Shown piece by piece: positions 1 through 8,429 of a stretch of 16,464 nucleotides of DNA. A program made the position numbers and the translations under genes. Every line of letters begins with the position of its first letter. The stretch's first letter is position 1. The DNA comes from Hepatocystis sp. ex Piliocolobus tephrosceles. Lineage: Eukaryota; Apicomplexa; Aconoidasida; Haemosporida; Plasmodiidae. The stretch spans positions 1 through 16,464 of the forward strand of contig CABPSV020000030.1 of assembly GCA_902459845.2 (NCBI GenBank), written 5' to 3'. Below the pieces are notes generated by a model. It did no database searches. It saw only the letters and a list, made by a program, of their open reading frames with translations, and was not told the DNA's origin.

Positions 1-3
1 AAA

Positions 4-6
<3 letters not shown>

Positions 7-77
<71 letters not shown>
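7..77. repeat. (AT)n microsatellite
   Basis: An uninterrupted AT dinucleotide run of about 35 units follows seven A residues at the window edge. Such tracts are common in Plasmodium introns and intergenic DNA. Here it lies just upstream of a polypyrimidine stretch (93-130), so it may sit inside an intron that ends near 136, if the exon proposed next to it is real. Confidence 0.95.
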
Positions 78-78
<1 letters not shown>

Positions 79-136
79 CTATCCATTAACCATTTTTTTT
101 TTTTTTTTCTTTTTTCTCTTTGTGTTTTTACAAAAG

Positions 137-251
137 GTATGAGGAATGGGATAAAAAAAAAAAAGAAAGTGGGAATGCCTTTACCGTAATACATACATGT
201 TCAAGTGAAAAATTTTATAGTATATTATATACCCGCCTTAACATGTATTAA
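137..251 (+). CDS. Possible 3'-terminal exon of an upstream gene, unknown function
   Basis: From 138 a + strand frame reads YEEWDKKKKESGNAF and continues through HTCSSEKFYS to a TAA at 249-251. That is 37 complete codons, with a more balanced amino-acid mix than the surrounding spacer. A T/C-rich tract at 93-130 followed by ACAAAAG at 130-136 would serve as the acceptor, leaving base 137 to finish a codon begun in the previous exon. The frame has no usable ATG before a stop at 87-89, so if it is coding it must be spliced to an exon left of the window. The other + strand frames and the reverse strand are broken by stops. Against it: the exon is short, AAAG is a weaker acceptor than the usual TAG or CAG, and no protein family is recognised. 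It could be chance open sequence. Confidence 0.35.
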
Positions 252-409
252 CGCCTTAATATTGTGTACTAATGCGAATCTTTATACTTTACATACATAC
301 ATACATATTACATATGTACGTATATATATGTACTAAAAAGGGCCTTATATAAATAACAAAAATCGGTACGCTGTTTCCATTTTTTTATTATATAGCTAAT
401 TATGTGACA

Positions 410-441
<32 letters not shown>

Positions 442-704
442 AGCCATCCATATCGCTTCAACTTTAAAATGTAATATTTTTAATCCATGTGCCGATATTC
501 CATCCGAGAAAATCTTCTTAAACGCGCCAATCCTTTAGTCCCACTAATTAAACTGCCTTTATAAACCATTTTTTACGTAGCCTATGATACATATACACAG
601 AAAGAAAACACATTAACGCAAGGCCACAATCCTCTTACTCCAAAATGCGTAACAACATGACCAACATAAATTGCTTTTTTCTTATTTGTTTTTTTTTTTC
701 ATAA

Positions 705-737
<33 letters not shown>

Positions 738-743
738 AAAACA
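252..743. other. Intergenic spacer before the 1312-residue gene
   Basis: No confident gene. It contains a short TACA repeat at about 290-307, a T run at about 411-435, the GC-enriched patch described separately (480-569), and an A homopolymer of 30 bases at 706-735 that ends eight bases before the ATG at 744. It presumably holds the promoter and 5' UTR of the gene at 744, but no individual regulatory site can be defended from the sequence. Confidence 0.6.
480..569 (-). other. GC-enriched patch with a 29-codon ORF
   Basis: On the minus strand an ATG at 567-569 opens a 29-codon frame ending in TAA at 480-482; it begins MVYKGSLISG and ends in MEYRHMD. By hand count 34 of 90 bases are G or C (38%), about twice the level of the flanking spacer, and several codons (GGC, GGG, GCG, CGG) are rare in this AT-rich genome. 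The frame is closed by a TAA shortly upstream of the ATG. It may be a microprotein, a short first exon, part of a structured non-coding RNA or promoter DNA. No tRNA fold or convincing snoRNA box pair was seen, and no function is assigned. Confidence 0.25.
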
Positions 744-3700
744 ATGATGGAGCTTAAAGATTATCTACTATTTAATAATGATGTATTAAATGACTTATCG
801 TTTTTTGAAAAGGTTTTAACTTATTATATATTAAAAAAATTAACGAAATTGTTTTTTTTTAAAAACAGTGCTGATTATACTATTGACATATGTTCTTGTG
901 AGGATTTTACTGTAAACAATTTATTTTATTCAAATTGTATTAATTTTTATACCTTAAAAAATAAGAAAACATTATTAAATTTTTTTTCAAAAGTGGTACT
1001 AAATGATAGTACAAAAAATGTACAAACTTATATTAAGCACAAAGAATTATCAGCATACCGTGTGGCTAGCGCTTGGAACATATATCTCATAACTGTCTTA
1101 CACTATTATTATAACAAAATAATAAAAAATAAAAATAAGAAGAAGGTACCCAAATTAAAAAAAAAATTACCAATTAAAAAACAAAACAATAAAACAAATT
1201 TTTTTACAAATTTCTGTTCCTATATACTATGTCTTTTACATTACGAAAATCAAATTATTAAAAAAAGGGACAAGGAATTATTTTTATTTTTATTTTTTTT
1301 TTTTTTTTCAAAAAAAGTAACATGTATAAAAAAAAACAAAAAAGAAGCATGTTACTCTTATCAAAATGTGAAACATAAGAAAGGAAAAAAAAAAAAAACA
1401 TTTTCTAAAAACTCATTAAATAATTATAATACAACACAATTGTTTGAACATTTTAAAAAATTAAACATAACAAATATAAACGATTTGATTCATAATCATT
1501 TATGTCATATATATTTGTTTAATGATGGTCAAAGTAGTAACAGTAATGTCGATGTTAGTGACATAAACAGTAACAACAACATCACCAACGTAAGAGAAAA
1601 CGTGACCCAAAACAATACAAACGACCCAAAATTTTACTTCAAAACAAAAAAACCCAAACAAACTCTAATTATTTGTAAAAAATCTCTTTTTTTTTTTAAT
1701 AAAATATGTTTAAGCTATTTACATTTTTTAAATGCACAGTGTAACAATAATCCAAAATTTATATGTGTCAAAAAAGATTATTTATATAAAAATAACAAAA
1801 ATTTAAAAAATTTAAAAAAAATTAAAAAAAAAAGTTATCAAAAATTTTTATTACAATATAGCAATATACAAAATACGAATATAAAGAACAAAATTTTGTC
1901 TTTTTTTTTTTTGTCATTATTAATTAATCAAAACCAGTATAAAAAAAACATTTATAATTTTTCAAAAAATGACTATTACTCATTTTGTAACTGTCGTCCC
2001 TATTTGTTTAACAGACACACTTATTTGTTTAAAAAAAGAAATTATTATCCTTTATATATAAAAAAATATTTATTAATTTTTTATTATACATTTTTTTTTA
2101 CGAAACAAAAAAAAATCCAAAAAATTAATATTACAACTCATGCAACTGATACAACTCATACAAATTTTATTACTAAAAAACATCGAGGTAAAGATAAAGT
2201 ACTAACACAACATGCACATAAAACAGCTTTAAACCCATATGAACAGAAAAAAAAAAAAAAAAATAAAAGTTTTCTATTTACGACAACATGTATATATATA
2301 TGTCTCCTTTACAACAACAATTATTATAATTTGTACAATTCTTTAATATATTTGATAAAAAAAAAAAAAAGTGTAAAATTACATGAGCGAATTAATCACT
2401 TAATAAATGAACTACTAAAAATAGACGCAAAATGTGCATATATATGGAATGTCAAATCATTTCTGTTTTACTCATACATTCAAAAATACCAAAGAAAGAA
2501 TTTAAAAATTATCAAACAGTGTCAAATATGGGGGACACCCTTCAAAAAAGGTATATTATATAAACACACACATTACAATTTATTAATACCTGTTCAATTT
2601 CGAACTTATAACTACACGCATATTAGAAAAGTAAAAAACGAAAAACATTTTGCAAGTAACAATAATAAAAATAAAATAATAAAATATATAAATACAAATT
2701 TTGACTTTTTTTTTAATATAATAGAACTTAAAGCACATAACTATATGGTTTCTTCATACATACATACCTTTTATACTGTGCTAACCAATTTACCCACAAA
2801 ATATTTTTTTACAAAAGAAAAAAAAAAAAATTTCATTTATAATGAAACAAATCAAAAACAGCTAGAAAAAAAATATATGACTCTTTTACAGAAAAATATG
2901 TATTATTACGCGTTACATAATTATGTTCTCCTATGTCATATACAACAAATATATTACTTTATTTTTACTCAAATAAGTAAATATTTTTTAATTATGTTTA
3001 AAAAAAATATATACTATAATTTTTCGGCTATACAAAATTTTACCACTTATGTAAACAAAAATGGAAAACGGTCGTATATGTTATCATCCACTCAAAGCAA
3101 AACAAACGGAAGAAAAAAAAAAAAAAAAAAAGTAACCTTTAAAGGTGAGTTAAAAAGATATTATTTATTTGTAAAGACTACTTATGTCGAATTTTATTTA
3201 TTTTTAAAAAAAAGACAAATTAGACTATTTCAACTAACTGGGCTAACTAACCAAACGAAAGAAGTTATCCCAAATTATATAAATAACATAATGACAATTT
3301 ATTTTTTATACAAAGACGTTAAAAAACAGATTTTGAATTATAAATCAGTTCCAACAGCAATGTTAAAAATACTTAACAATTTTTATAGTGAAAAATATTA
3401 CATACATTTTTATGTAAATTGTTTACGAAATATAATATACTGTATTTGTAATAATAATTATTACTTTTTTGAGCTATTTTTTAATTTTTTTATTCCTTTT
3501 TTGTTAAAAAAAAATAAACAAACAAATGAGCAAGAACAAACATTTTTTCAAATAAAAGAAAAAAAAAAAGAGCAAAAAAAAGAGCAAAAAAAAGAGCAAA
3601 AAAAAGAGCAAAAAAAAGAACAAAAAAAAAAAAAAACAATAATAATAAAAAAAATGTTACAAAGTATTGATAAATATTTTTTTAACGAACTAAAATATCT

Positions 3701-4682
3701 TACAAAAATGTTTACTAACTTTCAATTGAAATGTCATGTCAACAGAAGTAAATGTATTAAAATAAAAAAAACAACAAACAACTTTTTTAAAAAGTGGAAC
3801 TCTTTTTCCTTAAAACATATTTGCTATAATTGTGCAATGAAAAAAAATAAAAAAATAAAAATTAATGAAAATAACATTACTAAACATTTTTATATTTTTT
3901 CTATAGACAAAAATAGTATAGACACAAACTTAAATATTCGAATTGCTTATGAAAAAATGGCAATTAAAAAAATTATCGTAAGGGATATAACTACCTTTCC
4001 AAAAAAAAATTCAAAAAAAGTTGATAATATATACAGACATTATTTTATGTTTTATAAATGCATAGTTAATGTAATTTACGAATATTCTTTGTATATACAT
4101 CGAATGTTGCAATGTTGTAGGTATGTGGATACAAGTACGGGTACAAGTACAAGTGCAGGTGCAGAAAATGGCAAAAAAAAATTTCGTAGTGTTAACACTA
4201 GTGGTATTAGACCTAGTAGGATTACCCCTAACAGTACGAATAGAAAAAAATACAATAGTAACAACAACATATGTATTAATAAAAATACCATAAACAATGG
4301 TAATAACAATATTAGTAATTTCAAACTAATACAAAATTACAATAAATTTAATATTATAAAAAATAGAAATGTTAGTTATTTTAATTTAAACATAAAACAA
4401 AGTTGTCATTTATTATACAAAATTTATAAAGATATATCATATTTTTTTAAAATCATGAAAAAAAATAATTTTACATTATTTTATATTATAAAACAATATT
4501 TATTTAAAAAAACGAAAAAAAAAAAAAAAAAAAAAAAACTTTTTTTAACTTCCTTTTTTTCAATTCATTTTCTTATATTTTTATGTGAATATAAATATGT
4601 ATTTTATTTATTAAAAGATATATATAAAAATTTAAATTTTGTGTTTTCGAAAAAAAATTACTTTTTTTTATATCATAATTAA
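744..4682 (+). CDS. Plasmodium protein of unknown function, 1312 residues
   Basis: A single uninterrupted frame runs from an ATGATG pair to TAA. The ATG at 744 is the first in frame and follows an A30 tract and ACA, a typical Plasmodium start context. No domain is recognised. The protein is dominated by Lys, Asn, Phe, Tyr, Ile and Leu. Visible landmarks are a Phe-rich stretch (about 183-192), a lysine run near 790-795 coded by A19, a K-K-E-Q repeat (about 943-960), a Thr/Ser/Gly patch (about 1129-1140), a lysine run near 1258-1265 inside an A24 tract, and a hydrophobic C-terminal region (about 1266-1290). Some hydrophobic stretches (for example about 904-920) could be membrane segments, but AT bias alone also yields Phe/Leu/Ile runs. 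The least simple parts, likely to be the conserved core, are about 1-115 and 550-650. It converges on the coiled-coil gene to the right. That it is a real gene is very likely from its length; function unknown. Confidence 0.88.
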   Translation: MMELKDYLLFNNDVLNDLSFFEKVLTYYILKKLTKLFFFKNSADYTIDICSCEDFTVNNLFYSNCINFYTLKNKKTLLNFFSKVVLNDSTKNVQTYIKHKELSAYRVASAWNIYLITVLHYYYNKIIKNKNKKKVPKLKKKLPIKKQNNKTNFFTNFCSYILCLLHYENQIIKKRDKELFLFLFFFFFSKKVTCIKKNKKEACYSYQNVKHKKGKKKKTFSKNSLNNYNTTQLFEHFKKLNITNINDLIHNHLCHIYLFNDGQSSNSNVDVSDINSNNNITNVRENVTQNNTNDPKFYFKTKKPKQTLIICKKSLFFFNKICLSYLHFLNAQCNNNPKFICVKKDYLYKNNKNLKNLKKIKKKSYQKFLLQYSNIQNTNIKNKILSFFFLSLLINQNQYKKNIYNFSKNDYYSFCNCRPYLFNRHTYLFKKRNYYPLYIKKYLLIFYYTFFFTKQKKIQKINITTHATDTTHTNFITKKHRGKDKVLTQHAHKTALNPYEQKKKKKNKSFLFTTTCIYICLLYNNNYYNLYNSLIYLIKKKKSVKLHERINHLINELLKIDAKCAYIWNVKSFLFYSYIQKYQRKNLKIIKQCQIWGTPFKKGILYKHTHYNLLIPVQFRTYNYTHIRKVKNEKHFASNNNKNKIIKYINTNFDFFFNIIELKAHNYMVSSYIHTFYTVLTNLPTKYFFTKEKKKNFIYNETNQKQLEKKYMTLLQKNMYYYALHNYVLLCHIQQIYYFIFTQISKYFLIMFKKNIYYNFSAIQNFTTYVNKNGKRSYMLSSTQSKTNGRKKKKKKVTFKGELKRYYLFVKTTYVEFYLFLKKRQIRLFQLTGLTNQTKEVIPNYINNIMTIYFLYKDVKKQILNYKSVPTAMLKILNNFYSEKYYIHFYVNCLRNIIYCICNNNYYFFELFFNFFIPFLLKKNKQTNEQEQTFFQIKEKKKEQKKEQKKEQKKEQKKEQKKKKTIIIKKMLQSIDKYFFNELKYLTKMFTNFQLKCHVNRSKCIKIKKTTNNFFKKWNSFSLKHICYNCAMKKNKKIKINENNITKHFYIFSIDKNSIDTNLNIRIAYEKMAIKKIIVRDITTFPKKNSKKVDNIYRHYFMFYKCIVNVIYEYSLYIHRMLQCCRYVDTSTGTSTSAGAENGKKKFRSVNTSGIRPSRITPNSTNRKKYNSNNNICINKNTINNGNNNISNFKLIQNYNKFNIIKNRNVSYFNLNIKQSCHLLYKIYKDISYFFKIMKKNNFTLFYIIKQYLFKKTKKKKKKKKLFLTSFFSIHFLIFLCEYKYVFYLLKDIYKNLNFVFSKKNYFFLYHN
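3570..3623 (+). repeat. 12-bp coding repeat (E-Q-K-K)
   Basis: About five tandem copies of GAGCAAAAAAAA in frame within the 1312-residue gene give a Glu-Gln-Lys-Lys repeat, followed by a lysine run. The last copy carries GAA instead of GAG. The charged repeat probably forms an exposed, flexible or helical insert. Confidence 0.9.
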
Positions 4683-5121
4683 GAGTTTTTTTTTTTTCAA
4701 TGCTCTTTTTAATTCTTTATTTAGCAAATTGATTAATAACATATGTTTGTTGTGTCTATATGTGTTTATATAAGTTTGTTTAATTGTTGTATAACCTTTT
4801 TTTTTACTTCCTGGTGCAACTTTTATTCAGTAAATGTGTTATTTATTTTTTTTTTTTTTTCACAATAAATATATATATATATATAACTACTAAATAGGTA
4901 TACTTTAACTTGTCTAGCATAAACAAAATTTATTATTCCTTAGAGTTAATACTACACAAAGGTTTTTTTTTTTTTCTTCTTATCCACTTCCTATGATTTA
5001 TTTTATTTCATTTTATAACAACATTTGAATATTAAAAAGGAAAGGTAGTATATATATGTATATATATATATGTGTGTGTACATATATATATGGGTAAATC
5101 CTTGCATGTATATACGCACTA
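4683..5121. other. Convergent intergenic spacer
   Basis: The spacer lies between the stop codons of two convergent genes, so it should contain both 3' UTRs. It holds T runs (about 4685-4698, 4847-4860, 4963-4975), an (AT)n stretch at about 4869-4885 and a mixed TA/TG microsatellite at about 5050-5091. No open frame of note and no RNA gene were seen. Confidence 0.7.
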
Positions 5122-5643
5122 CTACTCTTGTTTGTTCTCTTGTTGATAACCATAAATAGCACAGGCACATTTCCTATGATTCAAATAATCATTTATAATA
5201 TATTGAATACGCTGATTTAATATATCATGTAATGTCATATACTCAATTTGTAACTTTTTTCGTACTTTAAACTCTTTTTCTAGTAATAACTTTATTTTAC
5301 AATTACTATTTTGTATTTGTTTTTTTATATGTTCCAAATTATTTTGATGATTTATTATTTCATTTGTATATATATTATTTTTGGAATCTGCATATTGTAT
5401 AATATACTGTATATATTGTTGTTTTTCTTGTTCTTCTTTTTGTAATAATCGTAACTTTTCTTCCAATGCATTTCTTATACTATATTTTTCACTTATTTCT
5501 ATTTTAAGCAATTTTAAATTATTTGTTATTTTTTTTATTTGTTCACGATAATTCTTTTCATTGATATCTTCAATGATTTCGTTCGTTTTGTCACCGTCTA
5601 AAAAGGTTAAGGGGAAGTTATCGAACAAAATTTGTTCACCCAT
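5122..5643 (-). CDS. Coiled-coil protein of unknown function, 173 residues
   Basis: The frame begins MGEQILFDNFPLTF and ends in TAG. I chose the ATG at 5641-5643 rather than the upstream in-frame ATG at 5760. The extra 39 residues are a translated TATA-rich leader ending in a lysine run, and the A20 tract directly before 5643 is a normal Plasmodium 5' leader. Residues about 24-80 and 95-155 are rich in Glu, Lys, Gln, Ile and Leu at heptad-like spacing, and look like two coiled-coil segments separated by a polar break (about 85-95). A Cys-Ala-Cys occurs near the C terminus (159-161). There is no signal peptide or membrane segment. Small two-helix coiled-coil proteins occur in kinetochore, basal-body and tethering complexes, but nothing here picks one out. 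Its composition is more complex than the spacer, so it is very likely a true gene. Confidence 0.8.
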   Translation of the reverse strand: MGEQILFDNFPLTFLDGDKTNEIIEDINEKNYREQIKKITNNLKLLKIEISEKYSIRNALEEKLRLLQKEEQEKQQYIQYIIQYADSKNNIYTNEIINHQNNLEHIKKQIQNSNCKIKLLLEKEFKVRKKLQIEYMTLHDILNQRIQYIINDYLNHRKCACAIYGYQQENKQE

Positions 5644-5787
5644 TTTTTTTTTTTTTTTTTTTTCTTTTTTTTTGTACGGCTTTAGTGTTATAATGAGTAT
5701 ATATGTGTGTACATCCGAGTGTCCGAATGTCTTAATACCTTGTAAAATATATATAAACAAGTTTAGCTACTTTTTTTATATTTTTTA

Positions 5788-5825
<38 letters not shown>

Positions 5826-5888
5826 AAAATTAAAGGACATCGTTTTTACAGGCGATGGTAAATATATATACGTATATATGTACATATA

Positions 5889-5922
5889 TTAACCGTGAGA
5901 GACCACTAGCATATGCGGTTAA
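5889..5922. repeat. Perfect 7-bp inverted repeat with 20-nt loop
   Basis: TTAACCG at 5889-5895 is matched by CGGTTAA at 5916-5922 around a relatively GC-balanced loop. It lies about 245 bp upstream of the coiled-coil gene's ATG. It could form a hairpin or be a protein-binding dyad, but a 7-bp match can arise by chance. Confidence 0.35.
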
Positions 5923-6160
5923 AAATAAAACATAACTGTGCTTTTCTGGTTTAATAGTATAATGCATCAGTTAGCGAAAAATCAAAAAAAAAAAATCATT
6001 ACTCTCTTCATTGTCACTGCTTAATTTAAATATATGTGTATGTTATTGTTATGGGTATATGTATAAATAAAAAAAAAAACAAAAAAAGAAAGATGAAAAA
6101 AAAATGCATAAAAGTTTGTAAGTGCTCATTTATAATTAAATGAATTGAATTTTACCCTAG

Positions 6161-6230
6161 CTTAAAAATAGCTTTAAAAATAGGGATAAAAATAGGGCTA
6201 AAATAAGTGTTTAAAAATAGTGTTTAAAAA
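6161..6230. repeat. Degenerate ~12-bp tandem repeat
   Basis: About six diverged copies of a unit close to TTAAAAATAGGG run head to tail, with T/A insertions and GGG-to-GTG changes. The copies are too diverged for a recent expansion. It does not match the Plasmodium telomere repeat and carries no open frame. Confidence 0.6.
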
Positions 6231-6438
6231 AAATATTGGTATTAAGCTTAAATTAAAATTTAAAAAAAAAAAAAAAATAAAAAAAAACTAATAAAATGAG
6301 TCACTTTGTTTACATTTAAAAACAGTTACGAATTCATTTATTTATTTTAATTTTTTTTTTTTTTCGATTAAATTAAATTAAAAGGAATATGCAAATATTA
6401 TTTTCTCTAACTGTTAAGCATTGATAATATTAATATAC

Positions 6439-6486
6439 TTTTTTGTTCAATTTTTTGTTCAATTTTTTGTTCAATTTTTTGTTCAT
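6439..6486. repeat. 12-bp tandem repeat, four copies
   Basis: Four nearly perfect units of TTTTTTGTTCAA run directly into the long T homopolymer. The last unit ends in T instead of A. It is probably a slippage product of the same T-rich tract. Confidence 0.85.
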
Positions 6487-6493
6487 TTTTTTG

Positions 6494-6494
<1 letters not shown>

Positions 6495-6573
<79 letters not shown>
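6495..6573. repeat. Homopolymer of 79 T residues
   Basis: An uninterrupted T run from 6495 to 6573 by direct count of the given sequence. The printed length is open to assembly and sequencing error. It lies in the 3' flank of EF-Ts. Confidence 0.9.
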
Positions 6574-6840
6574 CAAAATGTAAAAGACTTTGGATTTACT
6601 CGTTGTTTAACTATTTTTATTTATGCCATGTATTTGATTTTAAAAAAGGTAAGGAGTTTTAATTACGATACGGCTGTCTGTTTTACTTTTTATTTTTTTT
6701 TCTGCTTAAATGTAATGTATACATGAAAAAAAAATAGGCTCAAAATAAATAAGTAAAAAAACGCATTTTAAACTAGCACATAATATAAAAGGAAAAAATG
6801 TAACTTTGTTAAAAAAAAAACAACATTTTTTATCACATTT

Positions 6841-6889
6841 TATAATAATAATAATAAAATAATAATAATAAAATAATAATAATAATAAA
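6841..6889. repeat. (ATA)n microsatellite
   Basis: An ATA-rich trinucleotide tract with occasional extra A residues starts a few bases beyond the EF-Ts stop codon, so it is expected to lie in the EF-Ts 3' UTR. Confidence 0.85.
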
Positions 6890-6894
6890 CATTT

Positions 6895-8241
6895 TCATTC
6901 CTTTAAAATACTTTTTTCTCCTATAGTAAAATTATCAAAATATTTTACGCCTATATTGATGTTGTGAGTTTTTATAAAATCTTGGATAACTTTTGACACT
7001 TTCCGTTTAGTTTCGTCTAACATATATTCCTGCAAGCGATGCATAAAAACACAAAAATGAATTAGTTAATGAGTATCGAAATTATTGAATTAAAAAATAA
7101 AAATAAATAAATAAAAAAAAAAAAAGTAAAAAAGAAAAAGAAAAAAATAAATAAATATGTAAAAAGATGAAAACAATAACGCAACCATGACTACACAAAG
7201 TACAAAACTAAAAAACCGAAGAAAAAAAAAAAACAGTTAACCCCCATTTCAACATACCTGCTCCATTAACACCGTAGTAGCATAAAACTTTCGCATTTTT
7301 CCACTGATCATATTATTAATAATATTTTCACTTTTGTTTAATCCTTTTAAAGACTCTCGAATTATATCCATTTCTTTTTGTACAATATTTTTATTTAAAT
7401 TATTTATGGTTATACTAATTGGTTTTGCTGATAAAATATGCATAGCTAAGTCATTAGCTATGTTATTTATATGTTTTTTTTTTTCTTCTATTTTTATTAT
7501 TTCTTCTAAATTTTCAACATTTAAAACTAATAAAACACCTGATAATCCTAAATTCGTTTCAATACTATTATGAATATAAAAATGTAAAAATTCGTTTTTA
7601 TTTTCTTTTTTATATTTAATAAGTCTACCAATTTTTATATCTTCTCTAAATATATTTCTCAAATAATTTAAATATTCTTTTACTGTACCTTTAAAACTTT
7701 TATCACTTAAGTCAACATATGGTAATTCCAACACATGTTTACTAAAAGTATCATAATCAAACACAGATAATGGTGAACCCATATCTGTTTGTACAATTGT
7801 TAATGTTAAATTTTTAACAAAATTTATAAATTTTATGTTACGAGATACAAAATCAGAATCTGTTAATACTTCTACAAGAACAATAGTATCTTTTAATATA
7901 TTTGACCCTATCAACCCTTCCTTCTGTGTTTTAATAACTGTAGATACAAAACATGTATTTTTACTTTGCTTTCTAACAAGTTCAATAGCTTTTTCCGGAT
8001 CATAATTACACTCTTTTAAAGCTTTATTACATAGTTGTATACTTGCATTTGTCATTTCTCTTACATATTTTAAATTTTTCAAATGCTCAACATTTGCTTG
8101 TACTCTAGTAATAGGTTTACGTTTAATACTGTACCTTAGGCGTAACAATTTTCTACTCGTCCTAAAACTTGTTATGTATTGTAGTAGTAATAATAAGCAG
8201 ACATATTTTAACAAGAATGTCCATATACCATTGCTCAGCAT
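6895..8241 (-). CDS. EF-Ts: Elongation factor Ts, apicoplast-targeted, two exons
   Basis: EF-Ts exchanges GDP for GTP on EF-Tu; in Plasmodium the nuclear-encoded EF-Ts serves EF-Tu of apicoplast translation. Exon 1 is 8241-7258 (328 codons) and exon 2 is 7029-6895 (44 codons plus TGA), giving 372 residues. Residues 1-26 form a signal peptide with a leucine core (15-20), and 27-57 are Arg/Lys-rich like an apicoplast transit peptide. The UBA-like EF-Ts N-domain is at about 58-91 (KYVREMTNAS, then KAIELVRK). The EF-Tu-contact motif is TDSDFVSRN (127-135). The core includes EDIKIGR (200-206), LGLSGVL (231-237) and LAMHILSAKP (about 266-275). Without splicing the frame ends after MEQVC. Splicing joins MEQ to EYMLDETKRKV, restoring the conserved C-terminal motif (E. 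coli-like LEQPF, then SKTV and a helix). The family call is firm; the organelle is inferred from the leader. A small upstream ORF overlaps the start. Confidence 0.95.
7030..7257 (-). other. Intron of EF-Ts, 228 bp
   Basis: On the minus strand the intron starts GTATGT at 7257-7252 and ends TTGCAG at 7035-7030, with a T-rich interior typical of Plasmodium introns. It falls between codons (phase 0), after the glutamine of MEQ. It is needed because translation would otherwise stop at 7249 and lose the conserved EF-Ts C terminus. Confidence 0.9.
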
Positions 8242-8254
8242 CTTTTAACTTCAT
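8162..8254 (-). other. Upstream ORF overlapping the EF-Ts start
   Basis: An ATG at 8252-8254 lies 13 nt upstream of the EF-Ts ATG and in a different frame. It opens 30 codons beginning MKLKDAEQWYMD and ends at TAG (8162-8164) inside exon 1. If it is in the mRNA, scanning ribosomes would meet it first, so it may lower EF-Ts translation. It has no sign of being a functional peptide. Whether it is transcribed depends on the EF-Ts transcription start, which cannot be seen here. Confidence 0.5.
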
Positions 8255-8390
8255 AAGTAACTTTTATTTTATTTTTTTTTTTTTTTTTTTCCCCGTTCTT
8301 TTGTTGTTACTTATTACAGCGCATTGTTCATTTTGGACCACTCTTTCGTTTTTTTACTGTATGTTTTTTACTGTGCTTTTTTTGCTGTGT

Positions 8391-8391
<1 letters not shown>

Positions 8392-8427
<36 letters not shown>
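8392..8427. repeat. Homopolymer of 36 T residues
   Basis: An uninterrupted T run about 150 bp upstream of the EF-Ts ATG (A run on the coding strand). Long poly(dA:dT) tracts exclude nucleosomes and are common in Plasmodium promoter regions. Confidence 0.9.

Positions 8428-8429
<2 letters not shown>

Larger units (their letters stand above)
5644..6894. other. Repeat-rich intergenic spacer
   Basis: The spacer lies between the 5' end of the coiled-coil gene and the 3' end of EF-Ts, both on the minus strand. It contains an A20 leader tract (5644-5663 as T on the + strand), a T run of about 30 at about 5791-5820 flanked by AATTAA sequences, a short inverted repeat (5889-5922), a degenerate 12-bp repeat (about 6161-6230), a four-copy 12-bp repeat (6439-6486) leading into T79 (6495-6573), and an ATA-rich tract (about 6841-6889). 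No convincing gene was found. The open frame at 6421-6726 is mainly translated poly(T). Confidence 0.7.

Noticed and set aside
5122..5643. Kinetochore Spc24/Spc25-type identity for the small coiled-coil protein
   Set aside because: Size and coiled coils fit loosely, but no globular C-terminal domain or signature residue is visible. Naming it would be a guess.
5644..5760. 39-residue N-terminal extension of the coiled-coil protein
   Set aside because: It translates TATA-rich leader DNA and an A20 tract; the MGEQ start directly after the A tract is the more natural one.
6421..6726. 101-codon + strand ORF with a poly-Phe core
   Set aside because: The first half is translated T79 and the 12-bp repeat. 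The 50 codons after it look more balanced, but they have no upstream exon, no clear acceptor and no recognisable family.
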